Source: an uncultured Gemmatimonadales bacterium
GTDB lineage: Bacteria; Gemmatimonadota; Gemmatimonadetes; Longimicrobiales; Gaopeijiaceae
Length of the DNA stretch: 6,241 nucleotides
Assembly: GCA_937982605.1 (NCBI GenBank)
Contig: CALJLC010000379.1
Location: 1 to 6,241 of the forward strand
Direction of reading: 5' to 3'
The notes below the pieces were generated by a model that saw only the letters and a program-made list of their open reading frames with translations, was not told where the DNA came from and searched no databases. Each line of letters starts with the position of its first letter. Positions within the stretch are counted from its first letter, which is position 1. The position numbers were made by a program, and so were the translations under genes. Below are positions 5,482 through 6,241 of this stretch, one piece after another.

Positions 5482-6241
5482 TCAGCCTGCGATCGACGCC
5501 GCGCGCGTGCGCAGGTCGAGCCATGTGTCCGCGACGCCCAGCACCACGGCGAACCCGAGCACGACCGGAGCCGCCAGCAGGATCCCGAGGAGGAGCATCG
5601 AATACCCGAAGAACGAAATCCCGCCGCTGACGGCGAGGCCCACGGCAAAGCCGCGGAGCGCGTAGAGCGCGGCCATGAACGCCGCGAGGTTGGCCCCGAC
5701 TCGCGATACGGCTTCGCCCGACCACCCGGCGACGAGCACGAGCCCCGTGATCATCAGCCAGACGAGGTGGTCGTTGAAGCCGAACCGCGAGAGCGGCCCG
5801 AGCCCGTTGTCGCGGCCCAGGACGAGGCGGACCCAGAGCCACCACGCGACGCCCAGGCCCGCCATCGTGACGAGCGCGACGTTGGCCGGGAAGAGGCGAA
5901 CCGTCACCTCGGTGAGCCAGACCATCGCGCTCGCGGCCGATGGATCGAGCGGCTCGCCGCCACGCATGATGACCATGCCGTCGATGCTGTCCTGGAAGCG
6001 AGCCTGGACCTCGCCGGCGATGCTCCAGTCCAGGGAGGCCCACGCGTCGGCGCGGGCGAAGATCATGACGGCGAAGGCGGCCATCGACACCGCGATCGAC
6101 GCGAGCGCCCGCGAAGTCAGCCGCCATCCGGGGACACCGAGCGACAGCGCCGCGAAGGTCCCGCCCGCCACGAGCGCCCAGGCGCGCTCCACGTACCAGA
6201 GCCCGTCGCGCGCGCCGACGACGACCACCACCATGGCCAGG
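5482..6241 (-). CDS. DUF2232/YybS-family polytopic membrane protein, C-terminal part
   Basis: The reading frame is open to the right edge, so the N-terminus is probably missing. An ATG at 6234 is in frame but is more likely internal. About 250 residues are visible. From that ATG, hydrophobic spans lie near 16-35, 43-60, 116-138, 157-171, 181-203 and 208-235, consistent with an integral inner-membrane protein. The C-terminal half has the DUF2232 pattern: FNDHLVWLMITGLVLVAG, then NLAAFMAALYALRGFAVGLA, then GVADTWLDLRTR (compare GxxDTWFDFRKR) just before the end. Members such as Bacillus YybS sit next to rplI and are of unknown molecular function; this gene lies 19 nt upstream of rplI, the expected position. 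From known gene orders, rpsF and rpsR could lie further upstream, but that is outside the window. A region rich in charged and polar residues (61-100) between the second and third spans could be an extracytoplasmic loop. Confidence 0.8.
   Translation of the reverse strand, partial: LAMVVVVVGARDGLWYVERAWALVAGGTFAALSLGVPGWRLTSRALASIAVSMAAFAVMIFARADAWASLDWSIAGEVQARFQDSIDGMVIMRGGEPLDPSAASAMVWLTEVTVRLFPANVALVTMAGLGVAWWLWVRLVLGRDNGLGPLSRFGFNDHLVWLMITGLVLVAGWSGEAVSRVGANLAAFMAALYALRGFAVGLAVSGGISFFGYSMLLLGILLAAPVVLGFAVVLGVADTWLDLRTRAASIAG

Noticed and set aside
4702..5630. Plus-strand open frames opposite rsfS and rplI.
   Set aside because: They are antisense to genes with complete family signatures, and their products show no domain and are rich in Arg, Leu and Val from reversed GC-rich codons.
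5463..5648. Upstream extension of the L9 reading frame by 62 codons.
   Set aside because: It overlaps the end of the DUF2232 gene, its sequence is Ser/Arg/Cys-rich with no L9 similarity, and the ATG at 5462 has an excellent ribosome binding site.
6232..6234. The ATG at 6234 as the true start of the DUF2232 protein.
   Set aside because: The frame stays open to the window edge and no Shine-Dalgarno can be judged in the 7 bases available. Family members are usually longer, so the gene is treated as 5'-partial.

Overview
This is a GC-rich bacterial window whose third codon positions are almost all G or C. Every supported gene lies on the minus strand, so transcription runs from right to left. 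The content is conserved core chromosome, with no sign of phage, IS element, CRISPR, tRNA or rRNA. The gene neighbourhood and protein style suggest a Gemmatimonadota-like lineage or another high-GC deep-branching phylum. That placement is inference from memory and weakly held.

Layout in transcription order. (1) 6241-5482: the C-terminal part of a DUF2232/YybS-type polytopic membrane protein, whose N-terminus is cut by the window edge. (2) 5462-5007: rplI, ribosomal protein L9, 19 nt downstream with a strong GGAGG site. (3) 4998-4618: rsfS, the ribosome silencing factor, only 8 nt after rplI. (4) A 107-nt gap with an AT-rich island (ACTATAGT) that looks like a -10 element. (5) 4510-3725: an undescribed-looking protein that aligns by eye to the BY-kinase/CpsD-MinD ATPase fold. 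It has lost the Walker A lysine and carries a single C-terminal membrane anchor. (6) 3728-243: complete smc, whose ATG overlaps the stop of gene 5 by ATGA. (7) A 179-nt gap with an inverted repeat and a weak promoter candidate. (8) 63-1: the first 21 codons of a DAHP synthase of the type with an N-terminal ferredoxin-like domain.

Genes 1-3 form a ribosome-related cluster (L9 and the 50S-binding silencing factor). Genes 5-6 form a translationally coupled pair joining a membrane-tethered, probably catalytically dead ParA/MinD-superfamily protein to the SMC condensin ATPase. This pair is the most interesting thing here: it suggests, without proving, a membrane-linked partner for SMC. SMC itself is full length with intact Walker A, signature and Walker B motifs. 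Its Q-loop carries Asn where Gln is expected, and the second half of its hinge looks shortened.
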